In this document: positions 8,289 to 16,268 of the stretch, piece after piece
Layout: each line of letters begins with the position of its first letter
Position numbering within the stretch: the stretch's first letter is position 1
From: Leptolyngbya sp. PCC 6406
GTDB lineage: Bacteria; Cyanobacteriota; Cyanobacteriia; Phormidesmidales; Phormidesmidaceae
Length of the DNA: 64,000 nt
NCBI RefSeq assembly: GCF_000332095.2
Contig: NZ_KI913949.1
Coordinates: forward strand, 4,023,801 to 4,087,800
Direction of reading: 5' to 3'
Translations under genes and position numbers: made by a program
The notes under the pieces: model-generated
The model's database searches: none
Told to the model about the DNA's origin: nothing
What the model saw: only the letters and a program-made list of their open reading frames with translations

Positions 8289-9005
8289 TTAGGCTTGCTT
8301 CTGAAGCGGGGTAGAGGGATCGGCGGTGGGTAGACACAGCAAGCCATCTCCATAGACTTGAATCATGCCCCGCTGGCGCAATTTGCCCATTAGGCGAGTA
8401 ATGGTGACCCGAGTGGAGCCAATGGCGCTGCCAATTTGAGCATGGGTCAGGGACCAGGGGAGATAATAGCCCTCGTCGCAGGATTCACCAAACTCTTCGA
8501 TTAAAAGAGTCAGGAAGCCGATGAGGCGGTCAATGGTGCGGCGCTGACCTAGGGTGCTGAGCCACAGCAGCTTACGTTGATGCTGGTGGCGAAAGGCATC
8601 GGAAATCTCTCGCCGAAAATGGGGCCAGTTGTCTAGATCATGCCAATACATCCAGATCACCGTAGTCTGGTCCACGTGGGCAAAGCTGTGGAGGGTAAAG
8701 GGAGCCTGAGCCACAATCTCGAAGGGCTGACCCGCTCCCACAAACCCGAGAAAGGCTTCCTCGTCTTGGGCCATGAGGGCGGTGGTGGGGGTGGGTTCAT
8801 CGGGGTCAAGGGGACCATTCACCTGGGCATTGCCCGTGAGGCGGACGGATCCCCGCTGGACAAGGTAGAGGAGACCGGGGCGGGCGGGAATACGCTCATC
8901 CTTGGCAAAGGTGCGGCAGCGGTAGTGCTCTTGAGCCCAGTCTGAAATGCGCTGCCAGGTTAGAAAGGGGCGAACGCTATTGCCGGCGGAAGAGGGTGAA
9001 TACAT
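8289..9005 (-). CDS. Crp/Fnr-family transcription regulator
   Basis: A 238-residue regulator with an N-terminal cyclic-nucleotide-binding-like beta-roll (about 30-140) and a C-terminal winged helix. The recognition segment LTHAQIGSAIGSTRVTITRL closely resembles the NtcA/Crp helix-turn-helix. The beta-roll lacks the clear cAMP-binding RS pair, and cysteines for an iron-sulfur cluster are absent, so the ligand is unknown. It is an NtcA-like paralogue rather than NtcA itself, because the N-terminal half does not match. A small dispersed element (9053-9197) lies directly upstream, within its promoter region. Confidence 0.85.
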   Translation of the reverse strand: MYSPSSAGNSVRPFLTWQRISDWAQEHYRCRTFAKDERIPARPGLLYLVQRGSVRLTGNAQVNGPLDPDEPTPTTALMAQDEEAFLGFVGAGQPFEIVAQAPFTLHSFAHVDQTTVIWMYWHDLDNWPHFRREISDAFRHQHQRKLLWLSTLGQRRTIDRLIGFLTLLIEEFGESCDEGYYLPWSLTHAQIGSAIGSTRVTITRLMGKLRQRGMIQVYGDGLLCLPTADPSTPLQKQA

Positions 9006-9052
9006 GGTGAGTGTGTAGGTGGGAGGGAACTACGGGCAGGTTTGAACTGGAC

Positions 9053-9197
9053 CTAGGGCGTGTGGGCAATTAACAAGGACACCCTTGCGGGGTAAGTATG
9101 ACCACGCCTGCCCTACTGAATTAAGCTAGGGGCTGTAAACGCCTCATAATCAGTGATCTGGATCAGTAATCTGGCTTTGATTGTCTACAGCTCCTAG
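9053..9197 (+). repeat. Dispersed element family 1, copy B
   Basis: A complete ~145-bp copy running from CTAGGGCGTGTGGGCAATTA to TCTACAGCTCCTAG, ending in imperfect inverted repeats. It lies immediately upstream of the Crp/Fnr-family gene. Non-coding. Confidence 0.8.
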
Positions 9198-9560
9198 CCA
9201 AGAACAAGGCTACCCAAACTTTCTCCGTAGACAAGCTAGCTGCATCGAAAATCTATCTGGGAACTGATGGGCTGGGGCAGCAGCCCAACCTGAATTACCC
9301 CTAAAATACCTTTCTCTATGCCTAGACGACCCTGTTGAATTTACTGAAGGCGGGTTATCGATTTCATCCATCCTAAGGTATACCGTTTTGAATTGTTGTC
9401 TCTCCTGGGATGTAGTCACGGGAGATAAGGGTTGGATGGAGCGGGAAGCGGGGGATGCCCTGGCGCGAAGATCCCTGTGGGCCGGTCCCTAACCATCGCA
9501 CTTTTGAGTCCCCCTTCTTCTAGGATTCTTCTAGGATAAATAGCGAAATGCAGTTGGATT
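9198..9560. other. Intergenic region
   Basis: No convincing gene. A 69-codon minus-strand frame at 9210-9419 has no recognisable features. Near 9476-9500 lies a GGGCCGGTCCCTAACCATCGC motif, also seen at 38075-38115 and 43862-43905, which looks like a dispersed hairpin repeat. Confidence 0.5.
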
Positions 9561-9657
9561 GTGTATATCCCTCAAGGCGCACAGCCATACGCCCCTACCG
9601 TGGGCGTACTGGATTTTGATGAATACCGCTAAATATTCTTTTCTGCATCGCCCAATC

Positions 9658-10494
9658 ATGGCTGATGCGCTCTTTGCCCTGTCCCCCAAAACCGTATTGC
9701 AGGATACATTCAAGACGATCGGGGTCACGACGGCGACGGAGCGCCCCCCTGGGATCACCCTCGTACCTAGTCGTTTACCCCTGGTGTATAAAGTGACCTG
9801 GGGACAGCCCGTAATCCTCCGGGGGGGGATAGGGCTGGCGCAACAACTCAGTGAGGCGCTGGTGACGTGGCGGGTGGAGGCGGATCCCCAGGGGAACTTG
9901 TGGTTTACCCTCAGTCTTGCCGGGGTGATGGCTTGGCTCCAGCAGCTTAATCAATGGCAAGCGACGGCGGTGTATCGGGGAGAAGGGGCGATACCCCCAA
10001 CTCAGTCCCCGTTCCTGACGCCTAGGAATTGGAATCTGCCCCTCTGCGATCGCGTAGGGCTTTCCCTACCCGCCTTTGTTCAATACAGCTATGGCCGTTG
10101 CGGCAGTTGGCTGGTGCAGGCCGATGGGGCCAAGTGGCTGGCCCTAGAACCGGGGACACATAGCTCGCGACCGATTGTGAGTGCACCCCCCGTCTGGAAG
10201 CAGTCCATCGAAAACCCGTCTGTTGGGCTGGGAGCGACCCACCTGATTGCCCTAGTCCAGGCGCTAGATACCCTGGCTCGCCATAGCACCCCCCCAACCT
10301 ATTGGCGACAAGGCTACTGCTTGGGGGCATCTCTCTATGACCTGCTGAGTCAGTGGCGGCCCTATGGTCAGGGGCCAGAGGGTGATGACTCAGAGGGAGA
10401 TCGTCTGCGAGTGCTCTGGGTCATTCGGGCTACGCAGGTCTTGCTGGGTCACATCCTGCACGTCTTAGGGCAACCGCCCGTGGAGCGTATTTAG
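9658..10494 (+). CDS. DALR anticodon-binding-domain protein
   Basis: A 278-residue protein whose last ~120 residues resemble the all-helical DALR anticodon-binding domain of arginyl-tRNA synthetase (RVLWVIRATQVLLGHILHVLGQPPVERI region). There is no synthetase catalytic domain. The N-terminal half (PLVYKVTWGQPVILRGG...) is a beta-rich domain I do not recognise. Free-standing DALR proteins of this design occur in cyanobacteria; their role is unknown, with tRNA binding a guess. The frame is open from 9559. ATG 9658 (MADALFAL) or 9619 are likelier starts than 9559, though no strong ribosome-binding site decides. Confidence 0.65.
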   Translation: MADALFALSPKTVLQDTFKTIGVTTATERPPGITLVPSRLPLVYKVTWGQPVILRGGIGLAQQLSEALVTWRVEADPQGNLWFTLSLAGVMAWLQQLNQWQATAVYRGEGAIPPTQSPFLTPRNWNLPLCDRVGLSLPAFVQYSYGRCGSWLVQADGAKWLALEPGTHSSRPIVSAPPVWKQSIENPSVGLGATHLIALVQALDTLARHSTPPTYWRQGYCLGASLYDLLSQWRPYGQGPEGDDSEGDRLRVLWVIRATQVLLGHILHVLGQPPVERI

Positions 10495-10499
10495 AAGTC

Positions 10500-10724
10500 C
10501 TAGGCCAACAGTTTGCGTAGGTTGGGTGAAACGAAGTGAAACCCAACAGCGGTGGGCTATGTTGGGTTCCGCTAGCGCTGCACCCAACCCAACCTTGTAT
10601 GGAATTCTTGTGGGGTGGGCCTCCGGCCTGCCCAACTTGAGTAGGACAGCCAAGATGGCTATCCCACAAGAATTCTACAAAGTGCTGCACCTAACCTACA
10701 AATTGAGGCTTGACAGAGCACTAG
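10500..10724. repeat. Dispersed element family 2, copy F, with nested hairpin insert
   Basis: Begins CTAGGCCAACAGTTTGCG and ends GGCTTGACAGAGCACTAG. It matches copy G (28399-28533, inverted) across the GTAGGTTGGGTGAAACG... core. Relative to G it carries an extra ~110 bases (about 10590-10695) with complementary ends GGAATTCTTGTGGG and CCCACAAGAATTCT, a nested element. The final CTAG provides the TAG stop of the penicillin-binding protein gene. Confidence 0.75.
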
Positions 10725-12640
10725 GGCTTAGCAAATTCGGAGGCGTTGCGGAAATTTTCCACCGGAACATCTACCAGCGCCTGATTCATAAAGTCACGCC
10801 AGACAGGAGCCACAAAGCCACCCCCCGTGGCCCCAACGCCTAGGGGACTGTAATCGTCGTTACCCACCCAGATGGCTGTCGCCAACTGGGGTACATAGCC
10901 CGCAAACCAAATATCCCGCTGAGAGTCGGTTGTCCCAGTTTTGCCCGCTGCAGGACGACCCAGTTGGGCTCCAGTACCCGTACCTCGGGCAATCACTCCC
11001 TGCAACACATCCGTCAGAGAAGCTGCCGCCCAGGGATCAAGGATCAACTGGGGCTTAGGTGTGTTGTCCAGCAGCACATTACCGCTGCTATCCGTCACCT
11101 GAACGATGAAGGTGGGCGGAGAATGCCAACCATTGCTTGCGAAGGTGGCATAGGCTCCGGCCATTTCCATTGGCGTTAGATCTACCGCTCCCAGAGGGAG
11201 GGAAATAACGGGTTCCATCGGACTTTCAATCCCCAAGAGCCGACAGATTTCGATAATACGGGCCACCCCGATTTCCTGTCCTAACTTCACCGCAGGCACA
11301 TTACGGGAAACCTCCAGCGCCTGACGGATGGGGATATTGCCCATGAATCCGCCATCGTAATTGCGGGGAGAATAGTATTCGTAGCCGTCGGGGTAGCTAA
11401 CGGCGGTGTCTTGGATGATGCTGTCGGGGGTGTAACGCCCAGAGGCAAAGGCGGCGTAGTAGACAAAGGGCTTGAAGGCAGAACCGGGCTGACGCTGGGC
11501 CTGAACAGCCCGGTTGAATTGGCTGGTGGTGTAGTCCACACCGCCCACCATGGCCTTGACGAAATGGGTACGGGGGTCGATGGCTACTAGGGCCATCTGG
11601 TCCGCATTCAGTCCCCGTTGTCGCAGTAGGGCATGGTTCCGCTGAACCGTGGCTTCGGCGGTCTGTTGCATCGCCAGATCCACCGTGGTTTGGACCCGCA
11701 TTCCCCCCTTGAGCACTGCTTCATTGCCAAAGACCTCCTTCAGCTCCTGCACCACCGCCTCCGTCACATAGGGCGAGACACTGCTGCGAAAGGAGGTAAT
11801 TTCCCCCAGCATCAGGGGTTGGGCCTTGGCGGTGGCTTCCTCTTCGGCGGTAATCCAGCCCAGTTGTCGCATCCGCCCCAGCACCGTGGCTTGCCGTTGC
11901 TTGGCTAGCTGGTAGTCAACAAAGGGACTATATTCTTCGGGAGCCTGCACTAATCCCGCCATCATGGCCGCTTCTGCTAGGGTCAGATCCGCTGCGGATT
12001 TGTTGAAATAGCTCTGGGCAGCGGTCTCTGCGCCGTAGGTGTTATGGCCCCAGTAGACCTGATTCAGGTACATTTCCAGAACCTGATCCTTCTCAAAGAT
12101 CTGCTCTAGGCGCAGGGATAGGACCGCCTCCGCGACCTTTCGGCTAATGGTTTGATCAGGTGACAGAAATAGGTTCTTCACCAACTGCATGGTGATGGTG
12201 GAACCGCCTTCTACGGTAGAGCCTGCCTGAAAGTTGGCCAGAAAGGCACGACCCACGCTACTGGGGTTAATGCCACGGTGGGCGTAAAAGTGGCTGTCTT
12301 CAATGGCTAGAATCGCCCGCTTCAGGTTGGGCGAAACTTCGTCTAGATCCACCACATCTCGGTTGGCCTCGTCGTGGAGGCTGTAGAGGAGGGTGCCTTT
12401 GATGTCGTAGATGTAGCTGGTTTCGCTGGGTAAGTAGTTTCGCAGAACCCGCACGTCGGGGAGGTTGCGGAAACTAATGGCCAGCCCCACCAACCCACCT
12501 GCTGCTACGGAACTGAGCAGCATGGTGGAGCCCAGGAGGGTGGCCACGGTGACTTGTCCCACATCCTGAATGTATTTGATCAGGTCTGAGGTCTGGCGGA
12601 TGGAGCGCGATCGCCGTTGGGGAACTGTATTAGAAGACAC
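10721..12640 (-). CDS. Class A penicillin-binding protein (transglycosylase/transpeptidase)
   Basis: Bifunctional peptidoglycan synthase, 639 residues. A basic cytoplasmic N-terminus is followed by one membrane anchor (about 33-55). The GT51 transglycosylase domain has EDSHFYAHRGI, GGSTITMQL and EMYLNQVYWG. The transpeptidase domain has the SxxK serine in QPGSAFKP, SxN-like SRN (VSRNVPAVKLG) and KTGTT near the C-terminus. All catalytic motifs are intact. The start codon is GTG at 12640. The stop TAG comes from the CTAG terminus of a family 2 element that follows directly (10500-10724). Confidence 0.93.
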   Translation of the reverse strand: MSSNTVPQRRSRSIRQTSDLIKYIQDVGQVTVATLLGSTMLLSSVAAGGLVGLAISFRNLPDVRVLRNYLPSETSYIYDIKGTLLYSLHDEANRDVVDLDEVSPNLKRAILAIEDSHFYAHRGINPSSVGRAFLANFQAGSTVEGGSTITMQLVKNLFLSPDQTISRKVAEAVLSLRLEQIFEKDQVLEMYLNQVYWGHNTYGAETAAQSYFNKSAADLTLAEAAMMAGLVQAPEEYSPFVDYQLAKQRQATVLGRMRQLGWITAEEEATAKAQPLMLGEITSFRSSVSPYVTEAVVQELKEVFGNEAVLKGGMRVQTTVDLAMQQTAEATVQRNHALLRQRGLNADQMALVAIDPRTHFVKAMVGGVDYTTSQFNRAVQAQRQPGSAFKPFVYYAAFASGRYTPDSIIQDTAVSYPDGYEYYSPRNYDGGFMGNIPIRQALEVSRNVPAVKLGQEIGVARIIEICRLLGIESPMEPVISLPLGAVDLTPMEMAGAYATFASNGWHSPPTFIVQVTDSSGNVLLDNTPKPQLILDPWAAASLTDVLQGVIARGTGTGAQLGRPAAGKTGTTDSQRDIWFAGYVPQLATAIWVGNDDYSPLGVGATGGGFVAPVWRDFMNQALVDVPVENFRNASEFAKP

Positions 12641-13014
12641 CGGATTTAGAAGTTATGTAAGGATGCTAAAGGCGGTTATGAAACCTGAGGTGTTGCAATT
12701 ATAGGAACTAGAGACCTGAAACGGCAGGGGTTGGGGATTGACCAGGAAAATCTCGTCTGTACCAATGGCAACAGAATAGAGTACTCCCTGAAAGACTGCC
12801 ACTCTTCCAGGCGGGTGGAGGTCTAGGCGGGTAAAGGACAAAAACACGCCTCCTTGACATCAGGGCATAGCATGGGTCCATAGCAGTGCCATGCCTTTAG
12901 GAATAGGTCACGAATTTTTCCGTAGGGGCACCACACGGGTGCGCCCTATGCCCTGGGCAAAGACGGGAAGTAATATGATTGATTGCGATTCTATATATCT
13001 TTCAAATTCAGCCG
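12641..13014. other. Intergenic region between the divergent PBP and tyrS genes
   Basis: Should hold promoters for both genes. I see no convincing gene; a 64-codon minus frame at 12653-12847 has no family features. A short hairpin-like stretch, GGGGCACCACACGGGTGCGCCC, lies at about 12926-12948. An A/T-rich stretch directly precedes the tyrS start. Confidence 0.5.
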
Positions 13015-14256
13015 ATGGCGTTGATTCCAGACGAGTTTCAATGGATTTATCGGGGGGTGAGCGAGGTTTTCCCGGATCAGCCGGGTACCTCAGATCCGCA
13101 TCAGAGCCTATTGGCCCGGTTACAAACCTGCGGTGGGTCAGGGTCGGTGCGGCAAGACGCTCGACCCCTGCGGGTCAAGCTGGGGATTGATCCCACGGGG
13201 TCTGAGATTCACCTAGGCCACAGTATTCCGGTGCGGAAACTGCGGGCATTTCAGGATGCGGGCCATACCGCTGTGCTGATCATCGGCGATTTCACCGCCC
13301 GCATCGGCGACCCCACGGGCAAGTCGGAGGTGCGGAAGCAACTCACTGAGGCGGAGGTGAAGGCGAATGCGGCTACCTATCTAGATCAGGTACGAGCCAT
13401 TTTGGATTTTGATACCCCTGGCCGGTTGGAGATCCGGTACAACTCTGAGTGGCTCTCGATCCTGGATCTGAGCCAAATTTTGGATCTTTTTGCCACCATG
13501 ACCGTGGGGCAAATGCTGGCGAAGGAGGGTTTCGCGGAGCGCTATGAGAAGGGGAGTCCGGTCTTTCTTCACGAGTTTTTCTATCCTCTGATGCAGGGCT
13601 ATGACTCGGTGGCGGTGCGGGCGGATGTGGAGTTGGGGGGCACAGATCAGAAGTTCAACATTGCGGTGGGGCGGGATCTGCAACGACACTTTGGCCTAGA
13701 GCCCCAGTTTGGGATGTTGCTGCCGTTACTGCTGGGGACTGATGGGGAGCAGAAAATGTCGAAGTCCCTGGGCAATTATGTGGGCCTCCAGGAGGATCCC
13801 CTGACCCAGTATTCCAAGCTGGAAAAGGTGCCCGATTCTCTGATTCCCCAGTATTTTGAGCTGTTGACCCGGATGCCTCTGGAGAGTTTGCCGGAGAATC
13901 CCCGTGATCGCCAAAAGCTCTTGGCCTTGGAAATCACGCGCCAGTGTCATGGCGACGCGGCTGCTCACCAGGCCCAGCAGGATGCCCTGAGTCTGGTGCA
14001 AACCGGTGGCGGTGCGGAGGCAGTGCCGGAGTTTTCTCTGGCGGCGGTGAATTTTCCGGCTAAAGCCTTTTACTTGGTGGGGGCAACGCCTCTGTGCGCC
14101 AGTAGCAGTGATGCCCGTCGTCAGATTCAGAATGGTGGGGTGAAGTTGGGGGGCGATCGCATTACCGATCCTAATCAGGGGTTTGACAGTCCGGAGGTGT
14201 TGCTGGGGAAGGTTTTGCAGGTGGGCAAGAAGAAATTCTTGCGGTTGGTGCCCTAA
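13015..14256 (+). CDS. tyrS: Tyrosyl-tRNA synthetase
   Basis: Class I aminoacyl-tRNA synthetase charging tRNA-Tyr, 413 residues. The HIGH-type motif appears as [15 protein letters not shown], the tyrosine/dimer region as [15 protein letters not shown], the substrate site as [11 protein letters not shown], and the KMSKS loop as [11 protein letters not shown]. The C-terminus has an S4-like RNA-binding domain ([17 protein letters not shown]). The spacing fits the TyrRS type with a long KMSKS-distal region common in cyanobacteria. ATG 13015 (MALIPDEF) is preferred over the in-frame 12979. The stop TAA overlaps the pyrF ATG (TAATG), so the two genes are translationally coupled. Confidence 0.95.
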   Translation: MALIPDEFQWIYRGVSEVFPDQPGTSDPHQSLLARLQTCGGSGSVRQDARPLRVKLGIDPTGSEIHLGHSIPVRKLRAFQDAGHTAVLIIGDFTARIGDPTGKSEVRKQLTEAEVKANAATYLDQVRAILDFDTPGRLEIRYNSEWLSILDLSQILDLFATMTVGQMLAKEGFAERYEKGSPVFLHEFFYPLMQGYDSVAVRADVELGGTDQKFNIAVGRDLQRHFGLEPQFGMLLPLLLGTDGEQKMSKSLGNYVGLQEDPLTQYSKLEKVPDSLIPQYFELLTRMPLESLPENPRDRQKLLALEITRQCHGDAAAHQAQQDALSLVQTGGGAEAVPEFSLAAVNFPAKAFYLVGATPLCASSSDARRQIQNGGVKLGGDRITDPNQGFDSPEVLLGKVLQVGKKKFLRLVP

Positions 14257-14999
14257 TGGGTATTCTTCTGTCTGCTCTGAAATCCCCTGTCCTTCCTGCT
14301 GAGCGCATTATTGTGCCGTTGGATCTACCCACGGTGACCGAGGCGCTAGCGTTGGTGGATGCCCTGCCTCTGGTGTCTTTTTGGAAAGTGGGGCTGGAAC
14401 TGTTTGTCAGTGATGGTCCTGCAATTTTGACGGCGTTGAAGGCGCGGGGGAAGCGCATTTTTCTGGACCTTAAGTTCCACGACATTCCCAATACGATGGC
14501 GGGAGCCTGTCGGGCGGCGGGGCGGTATGGGGTGGATCTGCTGACGGTCCATGCCCCGGCGGGTAAGGCGGCGCTGGTGGTGGCCCAAGCGGCGGTGCTG
14601 GAGGGGGCTGCGCTGGCACAGGTACCCCCTCCCCAAATCGTTGCGGTAACCCTGCTGACCAGCATCCAGTCTCGGACGTTGGCCTTGGAGCTGAAGGTAC
14701 CTTTGGAGCTGACGGATTACGCCTTGCAAATGGCTCTGTTGGCTCAGGAGGCAGGACTGGCGGGGGTGGTGTGTTCTCCCCAGGAGGCGGCGCAGTTGCG
14801 GTTGATCTGCGGGGCGGATTTTCTGCTGGTGTGTCCAGGGGTGCGCCCAAGTTGGGCAGCGCAGGGGGATCAGGGTCGGGTGATGACGCCGGGGGATGCG
14901 ATCGCAGCGGGAGCCAGCTATCTAGTCATCGGTCGGCCCATTACCCAGGCGGCGGATCCAGCCTTAGCCTTTCAACACATTTGTGATGAGATAGCCTAG
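14256..14999 (+). CDS. pyrF: Orotidine 5'-phosphate decarboxylase
   Basis: Converts OMP to UMP, the final step of de novo pyrimidine synthesis. The 247-residue TIM-barrel protein has the catalytic motif [12 protein letters not shown], the early Asp in [18 protein letters not shown], and the phosphate-binding end VIGRPITQA. It starts at the overlapping TAATG junction with tyrS. GC-rich codon usage matches tyrS. No anomalies. Confidence 0.95.
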   Translation: MGILLSALKSPVLPAERIIVPLDLPTVTEALALVDALPLVSFWKVGLELFVSDGPAILTALKARGKRIFLDLKFHDIPNTMAGACRAAGRYGVDLLTVHAPAGKAALVVAQAAVLEGAALAQVPPPQIVAVTLLTSIQSRTLALELKVPLELTDYALQMALLAQEAGLAGVVCSPQEAAQLRLICGADFLLVCPGVRPSWAAQGDQGRVMTPGDAIAAGASYLVIGRPITQAADPALAFQHICDEIA

Positions 15000-15313
15000 C
15001 CTCCGTCGGCGTTGAGACTAGGGGATTTCACGTCCTGAAAAACCCATCACCTACGACACCTCTCTGAGATCACCTCAATATACGTATCAAGATCCCCTAG
15101 AGAAAATTTCACCTGGATAGAATGGGGGCATTGTTACCGAGGGATCGCCATGGTGGTTCAAACTCGCACCGCTCAGCCGCAACCGCTGCTTACAGGGCGT
15201 GTCCCCTACGGTGTTCTCCGGGCAGCGGCGTTTTGTCCCGTTCCACATCAGCCGCCAGCAGAATCCCGTGCCCCTCGTCACCTCAGCTATTTGGAATCAC
15301 TCCTTGGAGACGG
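15000..15313. other. Intergenic region downstream of pyrF
   Basis: No convincing gene. Open frames on both strands (15087-15281 minus, 15122-15385 plus) lack family features, and one of them runs into the repeat at 15314. The stretch looks like non-coding sequence preceding a row of dispersed elements. Confidence 0.5.
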
Positions 15314-15445
15314 CTAGGGGCTGTGGAAAATCAAAGTCAGCTTCCTGGTTATAGGGCGGTTACAGCCCCTAACTTGATGCCGTAGGGCGGATGGGGGCAT
15401 GCCTACCCCGCAAGGGTTTCCCCGTTAATTGTCCACACGCCCTAG
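15314..15445 (-). repeat. Dispersed element family 1, copy D (complete, reference copy)
   Basis: A complete ~132-bp copy. On the minus strand it runs from CTAGGGCGTGTGGACAATTA to TTTCCACAGCCCCTAG. The ends form an imperfect ~17-bp inverted repeat. It shares its terminal CTAG (15442-15445) with the adjacent family 2-like element. Confidence 0.8.
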
Positions 15446-15550
15446 TGTTCTGTCAGGAAAATTTTGACGGGCCGAAGACCCTCAAGATTTAACCCCAACT
15501 AAACTCCAGGGTTTCGGTCACCCGTCAATTATTAATTGACTGAGCACTAG
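15442..15550. repeat. Small element with CTAGTG...CACTAG inverted ends (copy E)
   Basis: About 109 bp bounded by CTAGTGTTCTGTCAGG and TTGACTGAGCACTAG. The inner parts (TTTTGACGGG and CCCGTCAATT) are also complementary. The ends match the CTAGTGCTCTGTCA terminus of family 2 elements at 10721 and 28399, but the core differs. It has no open frame. Confidence 0.75.
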
Positions 15551-15680
15551 ATTGCGGGCGTTATGAAAGCAAGTCTCCGCATTAGGTGCACAGCCGTTCA
15601 CCCCGACGATATTGTTGGTGCTGACTGAGACAGGGGGGCTCTCGGGTAGAAATCATCTCACTATGAGCACTACATCAATA

Positions 15681-15720
15681 AAAAAAGGAGGTAGATGCGA
15701 TCGCATCTACCTCCTTTTTT
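15681..15720. terminator. Bidirectional terminator: perfect palindrome centred on HIP1
   Basis: Six A, a perfect 14-base arm GGAGGTAGATGCGA, its exact complement, and six T. The centre is GCGATCGC, the HIP1 octamer. The A and T tracts make it work on either strand. It would terminate the small membrane protein gene at 15764-15937 (minus strand) and anything entering from the left. Confidence 0.85.
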
Positions 15721-15763
15721 TATTCAGGGTAATTCTGAAGGTCTGGAGGTAATAAGGATGGAC

Positions 15764-15937
15764 CTAAGCTGCGATCGCAATTATCGTAGCGGTTAGGGAA
15801 GCTGCGATCGCAATTGCCAGAAGTCCCTCTTGCCAGTCGATCTGGGTTGCATCTTCAGTCATCTGGGCCGTATATACTGCCGCCTTGGGTTGGGCGGCGT
15901 AGTAGCGTGCCAGAGCGTCACGGGTAGAAGGGTGCAT
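15764..15937 (-). CDS. Small tail-anchored membrane protein, 57 aa
   Basis: Starts at ATG 15937 (MHPSTRDALARYYAAQPK). A soluble N-terminal half with a basic helix leads to a single C-terminal membrane span (GLLAIAIAASLTATIIAIAA). The frame is open up to 16054, but the composition upstream of the ATG is not protein-like. Two HIP1 octamers encode the repeated alanine/isoleucine steps of the span. The upstream region (15950-15990) has TAACGTTAATGTAACAAA, similar to motifs at about 37518 and 42640. I do not recognise a function. Confidence 0.55.
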   Translation of the reverse strand: MHPSTRDALARYYAAQPKAAVYTAQMTEDATQIDWQEGLLAIAIAASLTATIIAIAA

Positions 15938-16268
15938 ATCTAAAAGCTCTTTAACATCTGTAACGTTAATGTAACAAATCCTTAACGTACTGACAAGGAC
16001 TCTCTCAGATTTCCCTCCAGGGCGGCAGCCTTTCGAGGCTTTCAGCGAAAACATCCCTCGGATCGATAAAGTCCCCGCTGATCGGGCTTGATCCTCAGCT
16101 CCAGGGTGTCTTCCTGGGTTGATCCGTCCCTGGCCTGTACCTGGATCGATAAAGTCTCGCTGATCGGACTGGTTCCCTGGGGGGAGTCATTACATGTGCA
16201 GACTTGCCCCCTGCCGCACCATCCTCATCTAGGTGCAACCTCAAAGTGGTGCTGAGTATCGGAGAGGG
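15938..16268. other. Intergenic region between the small membrane protein and tonB genes
   Basis: Contains repeated GATCGATAAAGTC(T/C)CGCTGATCGG-like phrases at about 16060-16085 and 16142-16167, an imperfect duplication about 82 bp apart. No gene seen. Confidence 0.5.

Noticed and set aside
9210..9419. 69-codon minus frame between two genes.
   Set aside because: No start context, no hydrophobic or domain pattern, and no stable composition; treated as intergenic.
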